A stretch of DNA of 64,000 bases from Bacteroidota bacterium (lineage in GTDB: Bacteria > Bacteroidota > Bacteroidia > UBA4408): assembly GCA_016721765.1 (NCBI GenBank), contig JADKHO010000004.1:682001-746000 (forward strand), in the 5' to 3' direction. Each line of letters begins with the position of its first letter. Position 1 is the stretch's first letter. This document shows, piece by piece, positions 1 to 8,500 of the stretch. The notes under the pieces were generated by a model that saw only the letters and a list, made by a program, of their open reading frames with translations, was not told the DNA's origin and did not search any database. Both the position numbers and the translations under genes were made by a program.

Positions 1-309
1 AAAAACACTTTTGTGGTGCATGGCATTCCACCAATTATGAAAGATACTGACAGTAAACATAGTTTGGAGAGAATTTTGGAAGAGTTTAAAAAAAATCAAT
101 CTGAATTAAAATTAACAAAAAGCGAAAACCTTGCACGTTCCATGGCGATCAATGCCGCTGTGAAATCAGGAAAACAATTGGGCAACGAAGAAATGAAAAG
201 TATCATTGATGAGTTATTTGCATGCAAACAGCCTTACTCCTCACCTTCAGGAAAGCCAACATTAATAACTTTTTCTCTCGAAGATTTAGAAAAAAGATTT
301 AAGAAATAA
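1..309 (+). CDS. mutL: DNA mismatch repair protein MutL, C-terminal end (partial)
   Basis: The reading frame is open from base 1, so this is the 3' end of a gene that starts outside the window; about 102 residues are visible. The end matches the C-terminal dimerisation domain of MutL: a HGIP motif, a helix around MAINAAVKSGKQL, then the EEM...L segment and an SGKPT motif just before the final helix. MutL couples MutS mismatch recognition to downstream excision in the cytoplasm. No metal-binding endonuclease motif can be judged because that part is missing. The rhomboid genes follow 58 bases downstream on the same strand, so co-transcription is possible. Confidence 0.88.
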   Translation, partial: KNTFVVHGIPPIMKDTDSKHSLERILEEFKKNQSELKLTKSENLARSMAINAAVKSGKQLGNEEMKSIIDELFACKQPYSSPSGKPTLITFSLEDLEKRFKK

Positions 310-367
310 TTTAAATTAATCGTTGCTGTCAACTGCGTAAGGCTGAGCAATACCATAACAAATAAGA

Positions 368-1213
368 ATGAGTTACGAACAATATCGACCATCAAGTTTT
401 AAATTGCTGCCGGATGTAGTAAAAAATTTATTGATCATAAACGGGCTATTTTTTTTAGCCACGTTTGTGTTTGATACTCGTTTTCACATCGACTTAACCG
501 ATATTTTAGGCTTACATTATTTTGCTGCCGACAAATTTCGTCCTTGGCAATTTGTGACCTATATGTTTATGCATGGTAGTTTTACACACATTGCTTTAAA
601 CATGTTTGCTCTGTGGATGTTTGGGAGCAGTATGGAAAATGTATGGGGACCTAAGCGATTTCTTACATTTTATATTTTCACCGGCTTGGGTGCAGCATTA
701 ACGCATTATTTGGTGGTATACTATCAATTGCACCCGGTGCTCACGGCTATTGATACTTATATTGCACATCCTGATCCTGTGGCGCTTAAATCATTTTTGG
801 ATGATCCCACCTTATTTAATTTAGGGGTAGATAATGTACAGCATAATTTTCAAGTGTTTGCGCAACAATACAACGATTTATTGGTAAGCGATAGTTTAAG
901 AGCACAACAATTATCGCTCGACTTCATGCAACAGTATCGTGCCGATTTTATGAATGCACCGGTTGTGGTTGGTGCATCGGGAGCTGTATTTGGTTTACTC
1001 TTGGCATTTGGCATGACTTATCCCAACAACATTATTTATGTGTATTTCGCAATTCCTATGAAGGCGAAATATTTTGTAATGTTATATGGCGCAATAGAAC
1101 TCTATAGTGGCATCTCCAACAGCAGCGATAATGTGGCGCACTTTGCACATTTGGGTGGAATGTTGTTTGGGATATTGCTTATACTTTATTGGCGTAAAAA
1201 ATTTAGATTTTAA
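368..1213 (+). CDS. Rhomboid family intramembrane serine protease
   Basis: A 281-residue polytopic membrane protein. The catalytic serine lies in GASGAVFG (Ser about 204) and the partner histidine in NVAHFAHLGG (His about 258). The N-terminal half has the HGSFTHIALNM segment (about 69-79) typical of rhomboid helix 2. Rhomboids cut substrates within or near the membrane. A hydrophilic insertion of roughly 70-80 residues (about 120-197) separates the early helices from the serine helix, so the protein is longer than a minimal six-helix rhomboid. The next gene, also a rhomboid, begins 8 bases after the stop, so the two are surely one transcript. The substrate is unknown. Confidence 0.9.
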   Translation: MSYEQYRPSSFKLLPDVVKNLLIINGLFFLATFVFDTRFHIDLTDILGLHYFAADKFRPWQFVTYMFMHGSFTHIALNMFALWMFGSSMENVWGPKRFLTFYIFTGLGAALTHYLVVYYQLHPVLTAIDTYIAHPDPVALKSFLDDPTLFNLGVDNVQHNFQVFAQQYNDLLVSDSLRAQQLSLDFMQQYRADFMNAPVVVGASGAVFGLLLAFGMTYPNNIIYVYFAIPMKAKYFVMLYGAIELYSGISNSSDNVAHFAHLGGMLFGILLILYWRKKFRF

Positions 1214-1221
1214 TATTATCT

Positions 1222-2121
1222 ATGCAGAATTCAGTTCTTGATGACATTAAAAATGCGTTTAAAAATGGCAGCGTGGTTACACGGTTTATCCTTATAAATT
1301 GTGCTGTTTTTATTTTTGTAAATCTTGTAAATCTTATCTTTTTTTTATTCCGTATTGCTCCTGAAAACCAGATTCAATTGTTGAATTGGTTGGCAGTTCC
1401 GGCAGATTGGACTCAATTGCTTTTTCACAGGCCATGGACACTTTTTACGTATATGTTTTTACACGAAGGCTTTTTTCATATTCTTTCGAATATGATTATG
1501 CTTTATTTTGGAGGGCAGCTTTTTATTGAATACTTGGGCGAGCGTAGGTTTTCGGCTACTTATTTTTTAGGCGGAATTGCCGGTGCTCTTTTATACATTG
1601 TTGTTTTCAACCTGTTTCCGGCTTTTAAATCCATTGCGCCACATTCGATTGCACTTGGCGCATCTGCTTCCGTTTTGGCAATATTTGTAGCCGTTGCCAC
1701 TTACCTTCCAAATTTTAGTGTAAACCTTATGTTATTTGGACCAGTTCGCTTAAAATTTATTGCTCTTTTTTTGGTAGTGCTGGATTTAGTGAGTATTGAT
1801 AAAGGCAACCCCGGTGGACACATTGCCCATTTGGGTGGCGCATTATACGGCTATTTTGCAATGGTTCAATTAAAAAAAGGGCGTGATTTTTCAAGTAGCT
1901 GGAGTAATTTATTTCAAAAAATTTCAAGCTTTTTTAAATCAAAACCAAAAAGTAAAATGAAAGTCGCACATCGCGTAACGCGTGATGATCAAGCCTACAA
2001 TGCGCAAAAAAAATCCAAACAAGAACAAATAGACCGAATATTGGATAAAATTTCGAAATCAGGTTATGAAAGCTTAAGCAAACAAGAGAAGGAGGAATTG
2101 TTTAAGATGAGTAAGGAGTGA
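1222..2121 (+). CDS. Rhomboid family intramembrane serine protease, second copy
   Basis: A 299-residue rhomboid that follows the first by 8 bases. The helix-2 signature is HEGFFHILSNM (about 81-91), the nucleophile motif is GASAS (Ser about 148; GxSx instead of the more usual GxSG), and the histidine lies in GHIAHLGG (His about 200). It lacks the large loop insertion of its neighbour but has a basic, lysine-rich cytoplasmic tail (about 217-299) that ends in a helical segment with SLSKQEKEEL. The sequence divergence from the upstream copy suggests an old duplication or separate recruitment rather than a recent repeat. Catalytic competence is likely because both key residues are present. Confidence 0.88.
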   Translation: MQNSVLDDIKNAFKNGSVVTRFILINCAVFIFVNLVNLIFFLFRIAPENQIQLLNWLAVPADWTQLLFHRPWTLFTYMFLHEGFFHILSNMIMLYFGGQLFIEYLGERRFSATYFLGGIAGALLYIVVFNLFPAFKSIAPHSIALGASASVLAIFVAVATYLPNFSVNLMLFGPVRLKFIALFLVVLDLVSIDKGNPGGHIAHLGGALYGYFAMVQLKKGRDFSSSWSNLFQKISSFFKSKPKSKMKVAHRVTRDDQAYNAQKKSKQEQIDRILDKISKSGYESLSKQEKEELFKMSKE

Positions 2122-2487
2122 AGATTTGGGTTGTTGGGTTATTGAGTTATTGGGTTATTGAGTTGTTGGGTTAATGAGTTAATGGATTATTGAGTTAATG
2201 GATTATTGAGTTATTGAGTTAATGGATTATTGAGTTATTGAGTTATTTGTGTTAGTGAGTTAGAGTTAGTGAGTTAGTGGATTTATGAATTAGTGAAGTA
2301 GTGGGTTGTTGAGTTTCCGGGCGAACTATTTATCAACGCGGATTTTATGGGACTCATTATCCCACGCTGACGGGGGTTGGGGGTGGAAAATCATCCTGAT
2401 TTATTTACTAATCTGATAACCCTGAGACAGGAAAACACTGAAATTAAAAGCACTGACTTTGTAAAGTTTTATTGAATAAGAATTAAA
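2122..2487 (+). repeat. C-free octamer tandem repeat tract in an intergenic region
   Basis: This 366-base gap holds a low-complexity array. From about 2127 to 2312 it consists of degenerate 8-base units close to GAGTTATT (variants GGGTTATT, GAGTTAAT, GGATTATT, GAGTTGTT). The top strand contains no cytosine at all from 2084 to 2316, starting in the last codons of the rhomboid gene. After the array, 2317-2487 is ordinary AT-rich sequence with a short G-rich run (GACGGGGGTTGGGGGTGG near 2370). I see no ORF, tRNA or clear terminator. Confidence 0.85.
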
Positions 2488-3606
2488 TTGAAAAATCTCG
2501 GACGGTTCCATACCTTATTTTTACTGCTTAACATTGTATTTGTAACCATGTTACTCTGCTCCTATTTAGGTGCATTTGTGAGCCCCCAAAAATTTTGGCC
2601 ACTTGCATTTTTTCCGCTTTTGTATCCCTATTTAATTATCGTTAATGTATCGTTTATTATATTTTGGTTGATACAATTTCGCAAATTATTTTTACTCTCC
2701 ACTATCAGTATACTAATTGGCTGGAACAATTTGGGCAAGTTATTCCAATATGCGAATACACGCATGAATGAGCAGGTTGTAGAAAGTGATTCTTACATTA
2801 AAGTAATGAGTTTTAATGTGCGCGTTTTTGATTTATATAACTGGAAACACAATACCGAGACACGGAGCAAAATACTCGAATTTATCCGCCAAGAAAATCC
2901 CGATGTAATTAATTTTCAAGAATTTTTTTCTGATGATGGTAACTCTTTCATGCACCAAGATTCGTTAAAAAGAATATTGAATTTGCCTTATGCCCATATT
3001 GTGTACACTGCTACAATGCATAAACACGATCATTGGGGAATTGCAACCTACAGCAAGTTTCCAATTACTGCTATGCAAAAAGTTGCCTTTCATAAGAAGT
3101 CGAATAACTTGTGCATTTATACTGATTTAAAAATTGACAGTAAAATTGTGCGGGTTTATAATATGCATTTACAGTCTTTGCATTTTAAAAAGAAAGAGTA
3201 TAAGGTATTGGATGAATTGAAAAAAAGTGAAGATGTAGAATTTGATGCCGAAGAAATGAATGCCTCAAAAATGATTCTTACCCGACTTAAGCGCGCTTTT
3301 GTTCAACGTGCTTCTCAGGCAGATTCGGTGGCTGCCAGCATTGCCCGTTCACCACATTCGGTAATTGTTTGTGGCGACTTTAATGACTCTCCTTTTTCGT
3401 ATGCTTATCGCACCATTTCATACAAGCTGAAAGATGCCTTTATAGAATCGGGAAGCGGTTTTGGACCAACCTATAATGGCAACTTACCTCCCCTGCGTAT
3501 TGATTATATTATGCATTCAGGAGATTTGAAATCGTATAATTTTCAAACCTCCAAGGTCGATTTAAGCGATCACTTTCCGGTAAGTTGTTACATTAAAATT
3601 AAATGA
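2488..3606 (+). CDS. Endonuclease/exonuclease/phosphatase family protein, membrane anchored
   Basis: About 372 residues if the TTG at 2488 is the start; an ATG at 2548 is an alternative that would shorten the first membrane segment. Residues about 7-90 carry three hydrophobic segments, so the protein is anchored in the inner membrane. The rest is an exonuclease III/DNase I-like fold: SFNVRVFD near the start, NFQEFF (metal-binding Glu), HWGIATYSKFPI, GDFNDSPFSYAYR and the terminal SDHFPV. The family contains nucleases, inositol phosphatases and sphingomyelinases; Bacteroidota genomes often have membrane-anchored copies of unknown substrate. It converges with the downstream minus-strand gene, the stop codons being only a few bases apart. 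Confidence 0.85.
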   Translation: MKNLGRFHTLFLLLNIVFVTMLLCSYLGAFVSPQKFWPLAFFPLLYPYLIIVNVSFIIFWLIQFRKLFLLSTISILIGWNNLGKLFQYANTRMNEQVVESDSYIKVMSFNVRVFDLYNWKHNTETRSKILEFIRQENPDVINFQEFFSDDGNSFMHQDSLKRILNLPYAHIVYTATMHKHDHWGIATYSKFPITAMQKVAFHKKSNNLCIYTDLKIDSKIVRVYNMHLQSLHFKKKEYKVLDELKKSEDVEFDAEEMNASKMILTRLKRAFVQRASQADSVAASIARSPHSVIVCGDFNDSPFSYAYRTISYKLKDAFIESGSGFGPTYNGNLPPLRIDYIMHSGDLKSYNFQTSKVDLSDHFPVSCYIKIK

Positions 3607-3614
3607 TTCCTTTA

Positions 3615-5270
3615 TCACTTCGATACTGCCTTTTTTACTGTTTGTAAATTAAGCAAATTCATAGGGTTAGCGCTTAAACCGGATATTGTATTTTGAAAAA
3701 AATAAACTGTCGCTTCATCATACAATGGAGCCAGAGCAGCATCTTCGATAAGGATTTGATTCATCTCCATTAATATTTTTTTACGCTTTTCAGGATTCAG
3801 TTCTTCCATTGATTGCTCATATAATCTATCAAAATTAGGGTTTGAATAATAAGCTACATTCTCACCCATGGGAGAATTATTTTTAGAATAAAACAATTTC
3901 AAACAATTTTCAGCATCAGGATAATCAGCCTGCCAATTGTTACTGTAAAAAGTGAAAGCTGATTGTCTAAGCATTTCCGGATAAATATCCGTCTCAAGGT
4001 AATTTAGCTGAAGATTTATTCCAATTTTTATCAAATCATTTTTTATGCCTTCGCACCAATCGCTATATTCTCGCGTGGAATTAAGCGTAAGGGTTGGGCA
4101 GGGATTTTTTTCAGAATAACCTGCACGTTCCAGTAAATCGACAGCCATCTCCGGATTGTAAGGATATCCCACTTGCCGGGAAGTATCGTACTCCGCAAAC
4201 CCGATTGGTAAGAGCCCTTTATTACCAGCCATGCCAATATTATTGTGCAAATTAACAAGTAGTTTTCGTTTATCAATACCATAATTAATTGCCTTACGAA
4301 GGAGCTTGTTGCTAAAAGGATTGCTTGCAAATCTCTGTTCATTCGTACCAAACCTAAAACACAAATACTGCTTTTTAAGTGCAGGGCAGGTATTGAAATT
4401 TATCTTGCCTTTGCATTTCTTAGATAAGGAGCCATCCGTATTTACAACATCTCTTAAATATTGGGCTTCTAAACCGGATATAAAATCTAAATTACCTTTC
4501 ATAAATTCAAGATATTCAGTTTGCTTGTCTTTTATAAAAGAAATGGAAACAGCATCTAAATAAGGAAGCGTTTTACCCGCTTCGGTTTCAAAATAATTCG
4601 CATTTCTTGCTAGCAATAATCGCTTTCCAACTTCCCACGATTTTAATTGAAAAGGTCCGGTTCCAATGGGGTGATTCCCGAAAGCAGAACCATAATATTC
4701 AACAATTTCAATTGGGACAACAGCAGCATACTGCATGGTTAATGTTTTTAAAAAAGGTGGAAAAGGATGCCTTAAATAAATTTTTAAGGTGCTATCATTC
4801 ACATCCATAAAACCTTTAAAATTACTTTTTACAGAATGATCAATACAATCAAAAATCCAGGCACCGGGAGAAGCCGTATTTTTATTGAGAATTCGTTTAA
4901 AACTATTTACAAAATCCGAAGCACGTACTTTTCTACCTTTATTGTTTAGAAATAAAACATCGTCATGAAAATACACATCGTTTCTTAATACAAAAGTATA
5001 TTCCAGTCCATCGGGCGATATCTTCCATGACTTCGCTATGCTGGGCACAACTGCCAATTTTTCGTTTACTTTAACTAAGCCATTATACAGTTGATTCACC
5101 ACCCAACAATTGGCTCTGCTATTGGCAAACGCAGGATCAAGTGAGTTAATTTGTTCAGACTCGTTGTAGCGAAATACCAATTTAGATGCTTCATCCTTCT
5201 TATCCTTCAAGCGGCAAGAAGTAAATTGGAGCAGAACAAGAGAAAGGATAAAACACTTTTTTAATTGCAT
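3615..5270 (-). CDS. Peptide/oligopeptide ABC transporter substrate-binding lipoprotein (family 5)
   Basis: About 551 residues from the ATG at 5270. I prefer this start to the upstream ATG at 5342 because it gives a clean lipoprotein signal peptide with lipobox FTSC. The body matches solute-binding family 5 (DppA/OppA-like): SLDPAFANSRANCWVVNQLYNGL near the N-terminus, ASDFVNSFKRIL, GTGPFQLKSW and the late QADYPDAENCLKLFY. Such proteins bind peptides or other small ligands at the cell surface and pass them to an ABC permease. No permease or ATPase genes lie next to it, so it acts with a remote system or has another role. It is followed by a convergent gene. Confidence 0.85.
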   Translation of the reverse strand: MQLKKCFILSLVLLQFTSCRLKDKKDEASKLVFRYNESEQINSLDPAFANSRANCWVVNQLYNGLVKVNEKLAVVPSIAKSWKISPDGLEYTFVLRNDVYFHDDVLFLNNKGRKVRASDFVNSFKRILNKNTASPGAWIFDCIDHSVKSNFKGFMDVNDSTLKIYLRHPFPPFLKTLTMQYAAVVPIEIVEYYGSAFGNHPIGTGPFQLKSWEVGKRLLLARNANYFETEAGKTLPYLDAVSISFIKDKQTEYLEFMKGNLDFISGLEAQYLRDVVNTDGSLSKKCKGKINFNTCPALKKQYLCFRFGTNEQRFASNPFSNKLLRKAINYGIDKRKLLVNLHNNIGMAGNKGLLPIGFAEYDTSRQVGYPYNPEMAVDLLERAGYSEKNPCPTLTLNSTREYSDWCEGIKNDLIKIGINLQLNYLETDIYPEMLRQSAFTFYSNNWQADYPDAENCLKLFYSKNNSPMGENVAYYSNPNFDRLYEQSMEELNPEKRKKILMEMNQILIEDAALAPLYDEATVYFFQNTISGLSANPMNLLNLQTVKKAVSK

Positions 5271-5423
5271 CAATTTTAAGCTAATATTGCAAAGGAATAA
5301 AAATAAGACGAAAACAACTAGTTGCTCCGAAAAATGGGTCAACTTTCCTTCCTTAATTTCGGTGAATTTAACAGTTGTCTTATGGCTGTTAAAAATCTAT
5401 AAAAGCAATTTCATAAAGCTGAG

Positions 5424-5431
5424 TATATTTG
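5424..5431 (+). promoter_or_regulatory. Bacteroidota-type -7 promoter element
   Basis: TATATTTG fits the Bacteroidota primary sigma -7 consensus TAnnTTTG and lies 65 bases before the start of the thioredoxin-like gene at 5497. The -33 element is not obvious. Confidence 0.5.
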
Positions 5432-5496
5432 TAGGCTTACAAGATTTTTAACTTACTTTACGTAGATTTTTATTATCCAATAACCAAGACTTATTT

Positions 5497-6927
5497 ATGT
5501 TACACAATTTTACCAAACAGCTATTCTTTTTAATGTGCGTTGGGATATTTTTCAACGCTTCGGCAGCTACTGAAAATTACTCCATTTCCTTTCAGGTAAA
5601 AGGATTAAAAGGAGGCAAATGCATGCTGGGCAATCATTTTGGCGACAAGCAATACATACAAGACAGTTGCATAGTAGATGAAAATGGAAAAGGATTCTTC
5701 AAAAAGAATAAAACCTTACCGGGTGGAATTTACCTATTTGTTTTGCCCAGTAAAAAGTACTTTGAAATATTAATCGACAAGGATCAAGATTTTTCGTTTG
5801 AAGTGGATACTGTGGATTTTATTGAGTCGATGAAGGTTAAAGGTTCGGACGACAACGCACTTTTTTACAAGTACCTTTCTTTCATAACTCGAGAACAAAA
5901 AAATGTTGAGCCTTTACGCAACAGGTATCAGGATCCTGCTACATCCAAAGATTCGGCTGATGCCATTTTGAAGCGTATCACGAAAATCGACAACGAAGTA
6001 AAAAACTATAAGTTAACTTATATTAAGGAGCATGGAAATACGATGTTGGCAAGTATTTTCAACGCTACCGAAGAGCCTGAAATTCCTGAAACACCTAAAC
6101 TTGCCAATGGAACATTAGATTCTACCTTTGCTTATCGTTATTTCAAAAAACACTTTTTTGACCGTGTTGATTTTAAAGACGACCGATTACTTCGAACCCC
6201 AATATTCCAAAGTAAATTGGAACAATACATGGAAAAATTGGTTTTGCAAATTCCTGATTCCATCAATAAGGAAGCAGATATGTTAGTTGAAAAATCTAAA
6301 TTGAATCGTGAGGTTTTTAAGTTTGTTGTGTATTACATTACCAGCACCTATGAAACATCCAAAATAATGGGAATGGACGCTGTTTTTGTGCACATGGTAG
6401 ATAAATATTACACAGCCGACCAAGCTACTTGGATGGACAGTACTGCACTTTACAAAATTCAAGACAGAGCAAGAATTTTAAAACCAATATTAATAGGAAA
6501 GCAATGTATGCCATTGAATTTAGAAGATTCACTCGGTAAATTCCATTCCTTATACGCCCTTAACGCTCGCTATACAGTTCTCTTTTTTTGGGATCCAGAC
6601 TGTAGTCATTGCCAAAAATCAATGCCTAAAATGATCGAAACCTATGACAAACTAAAACCAATCGGATTAGAAGTTTATGCAGTTTGTACAGAGGTGGAAG
6701 TCGATAAATGGAAGAAATTCATTAGAGAAAAGAATTTGCATTGGATAAATGTGGGAGATCCTTATTTGCATAACAATTTCCGTCATGATTTTGACATCAG
6801 TTCAACCCCACAAATTTTCATTTTGGATAAGGATAAAAAAATCATAGCCAAAAAATTAGACGTAAATCAAATTGAGGATTTTATTGAAAACCGTATAAAG
6901 TTCGAATCACATCAAAGTAAAAATTAA
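5497..6927 (+). CDS. TlpA-like thioredoxin-fold protein with DUF4369/DUF5106-type N-terminal part
   Basis: 476 residues with a signal peptide (about 1-23), so periplasmic or exported. Residues about 27-115 look like the DUF4369 domain that precedes many Bacteroidota thioredoxins, the middle is helical and DUF5106-like, and residues about 340-470 form a thioredoxin fold with a CSHC active site (Cys about 369 and 372) in FFWDPDCSHCQKSMPK. The expected role is thiol-disulfide exchange in the envelope. The CxxC spacing and the cis-proline segment SSTPQIFILD are both present, so it is probably active. It has its own promoter-like element and ends at a hairpin terminator shared with the convergent gene. 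Confidence 0.85.
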   Translation: MLHNFTKQLFFLMCVGIFFNASAATENYSISFQVKGLKGGKCMLGNHFGDKQYIQDSCIVDENGKGFFKKNKTLPGGIYLFVLPSKKYFEILIDKDQDFSFEVDTVDFIESMKVKGSDDNALFYKYLSFITREQKNVEPLRNRYQDPATSKDSADAILKRITKIDNEVKNYKLTYIKEHGNTMLASIFNATEEPEIPETPKLANGTLDSTFAYRYFKKHFFDRVDFKDDRLLRTPIFQSKLEQYMEKLVLQIPDSINKEADMLVEKSKLNREVFKFVVYYITSTYETSKIMGMDAVFVHMVDKYYTADQATWMDSTALYKIQDRARILKPILIGKQCMPLNLEDSLGKFHSLYALNARYTVLFFWDPDCSHCQKSMPKMIETYDKLKPIGLEVYAVCTEVEVDKWKKFIREKNLHWINVGDPYLHNNFRHDFDISSTPQIFILDKDKKIIAKKLDVNQIEDFIENRIKFESHQSKN

Positions 6928-6932
6928 AAAAA

Positions 6933-6964
6933 AGAAAGCTCTGGAAACAGGGCTTTCTTTTTTT
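6933..6964. terminator. Hairpin terminator between convergent genes
   Basis: An 11-bp stem (AGAAAGCTCTG with CAGGGCTTTCT, one G-T wobble) closes a GAAA loop and is flanked by A and T runs on both sides, so it can stop transcription from either direction. Its right edge overlaps the last bases of the minus-strand ligase gene. Confidence 0.8.
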
Positions 6965-8396
6965 AAGTTCGTTTTACTTTACCGCTTCCGGTCATGTCCA
7001 ATTGGTCCACGAACGCTATACTTTGAGGCACTTTGAAGGATGACAATTGTTTTCGACAAAAATCCAGAATCGCTTCTTGCTCCACTTTTGCTCCTTCTTT
7101 CAATAGTATTTTAGCATGTACAATTTCACCCATCAATGGATGCATCACACCACTAACTTTACAATCAACAATAGCAGCGTGAGTTTTAAGCACCTGTTCC
7201 ACTTCCTCAGGAAAAACTTTATTTCCGGAAACATTTATCATAGACTTTTCCCGACCACAAACCGTAATGAGCCCGTCTCGGTTTTTAATAGCCAAATCAC
7301 CGGTAAGGAACCAACCCTTTTTAAGAATTTCACTCCGCAGTTGAGGTGGATTTAAATAAGCATCAAACATGCCGGGGCCTTTAATAGCAAGTTTTCCAAC
7401 CGTTTCCGGGGGAAGAGGTTCAAAATTTTCATCAAGCATCTCAACTTGATAATCAGGCAGTGCATTACCAACTGCATCCGGATTTTGGGCAGATTTTGTG
7501 ATATTAACGATGGGCAAACCAATTTCGATAATACCATAAGCTTGGCTCACCTCTTTATTGTAGCGAGTCTTAAATGCTTCACAAAATTGAAGACTAATGG
7601 CTGTAGAGGTGGAAATAACGCGTTTTAATGAAGTCAATTGACGTATACTTTTATCGCTCGCTAAAAGGCGTATATGCATGGGTGATGCATACAATAATGT
7701 ACCATTAAAACGTTGAGTATACTCTATTATAGTATCGGCCAAAAAGTCTTTGCAAATAGCTATTGCTGCACCAAATCTCAAATACAATACAATGGATACC
7801 AAAAAATGATAGGCCATTGGAAGCACCCAAATTACCGTATCGCCAGGCCCTAACAGAAGTGCTTTGTTTGCTGCTTCAATGCGTTCGAGGGTTGATTTGT
7901 GTGAAACAATCACGCCTTTAGATTTACCGGTTGTACCAGAAGTAAAACGAATAAATGCTGCATCCGGAACATGCGCCGCTATTGCTTTTGATGCATCCTT
8001 TTTGGTCCATCCAAAACGCAAATCACCCGATGGAGTTGTAAATATTTGTTGATATTGCGGAAGCGGATTCACACCACTATAGTCGTCAATAATTGCATGC
8101 AAACCCGCATTTTCAACAATATCATCAATTTCAGCACTTTTTAGTTGATGAGAAATTGGCATCGCTATGGCATCGCATCCAACCACTGCAAATAAAGCGC
8201 TAATAAAATTTGTACTGTTGTGCGCCATCACTCCTACTCCATGCCCCTTACCAATTCCCGCAAGGATTAATTGTTTTCTTAAAACTTCAGTCTGATTCCA
8301 TAATTCGGAAAAAGTAATTGAAAAATTATCCTCATGAATGGCATAATTGGAGGGCCATTTTAACGCGGCAGTCTCAAGCAACTTATAAACGTTCAT
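6963..8396 (-). CDS. AMP-forming acyl/aryl ligase (adenylation enzyme)
   Basis: 477 residues of the ANL superfamily. The phosphate-binding loop is FTSGTTGKSKG (about 151-161), the A5 region is SQAYGIIEIG, A7 is TGDL, the hinge region reads GREKSMINVSGNKV, and the C-terminal A10 lysine sits in TGSGKVKRT. It activates a carboxylic acid as acyl-AMP and loads it on CoA or on a carrier protein. The tail ends right after the A10 motif, making it slightly short. It is the last gene of a six-gene group that includes a free carrier protein, so the most likely partner is that carrier. A -7 element 89 bases upstream suggests it can also be transcribed alone. The substrate cannot be told from the sequence. 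Confidence 0.85.
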   Translation of the reverse strand: MNVYKLLETAALKWPSNYAIHEDNFSITFSELWNQTEVLRKQLILAGIGKGHGVGVMAHNSTNFISALFAVVGCDAIAMPISHQLKSAEIDDIVENAGLHAIIDDYSGVNPLPQYQQIFTTPSGDLRFGWTKKDASKAIAAHVPDAAFIRFTSGTTGKSKGVIVSHKSTLERIEAANKALLLGPGDTVIWVLPMAYHFLVSIVLYLRFGAAIAICKDFLADTIIEYTQRFNGTLLYASPMHIRLLASDKSIRQLTSLKRVISTSTAISLQFCEAFKTRYNKEVSQAYGIIEIGLPIVNITKSAQNPDAVGNALPDYQVEMLDENFEPLPPETVGKLAIKGPGMFDAYLNPPQLRSEILKKGWFLTGDLAIKNRDGLITVCGREKSMINVSGNKVFPEEVEQVLKTHAAIVDCKVSGVMHPLMGEIVHAKILLKEGAKVEQEAILDFCRKQLSSFKVPQSIAFVDQLDMTGSGKVKRT

Positions 8397-8484
8397 TCGC
8401 TCGTAATAAAATATTTTTAGATGGCCTAATCACAACAGTAATCTTCGCATGAAGTCAGTTTTCTTAAACCCACAAATGCAGGTG

Positions 8485-8492
8485 CAAAGGTA
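8485..8492 (-). promoter_or_regulatory. Putative -7 element upstream of the AMP ligase
   Basis: Read on the minus strand this is TACCTTTG, a match to TAnnTTTG. It would give a leader of about 80 bases before the ligase start at 8396. Confidence 0.45.
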
Positions 8493-8500
8493 TAAAAGAG

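Noticed and set aside
2122..2330. Telomere-like or origin repeat
   Set aside because: The octamers are degenerate, lie between ordinary genes, and no DnaA-box cluster or replication gene is near.
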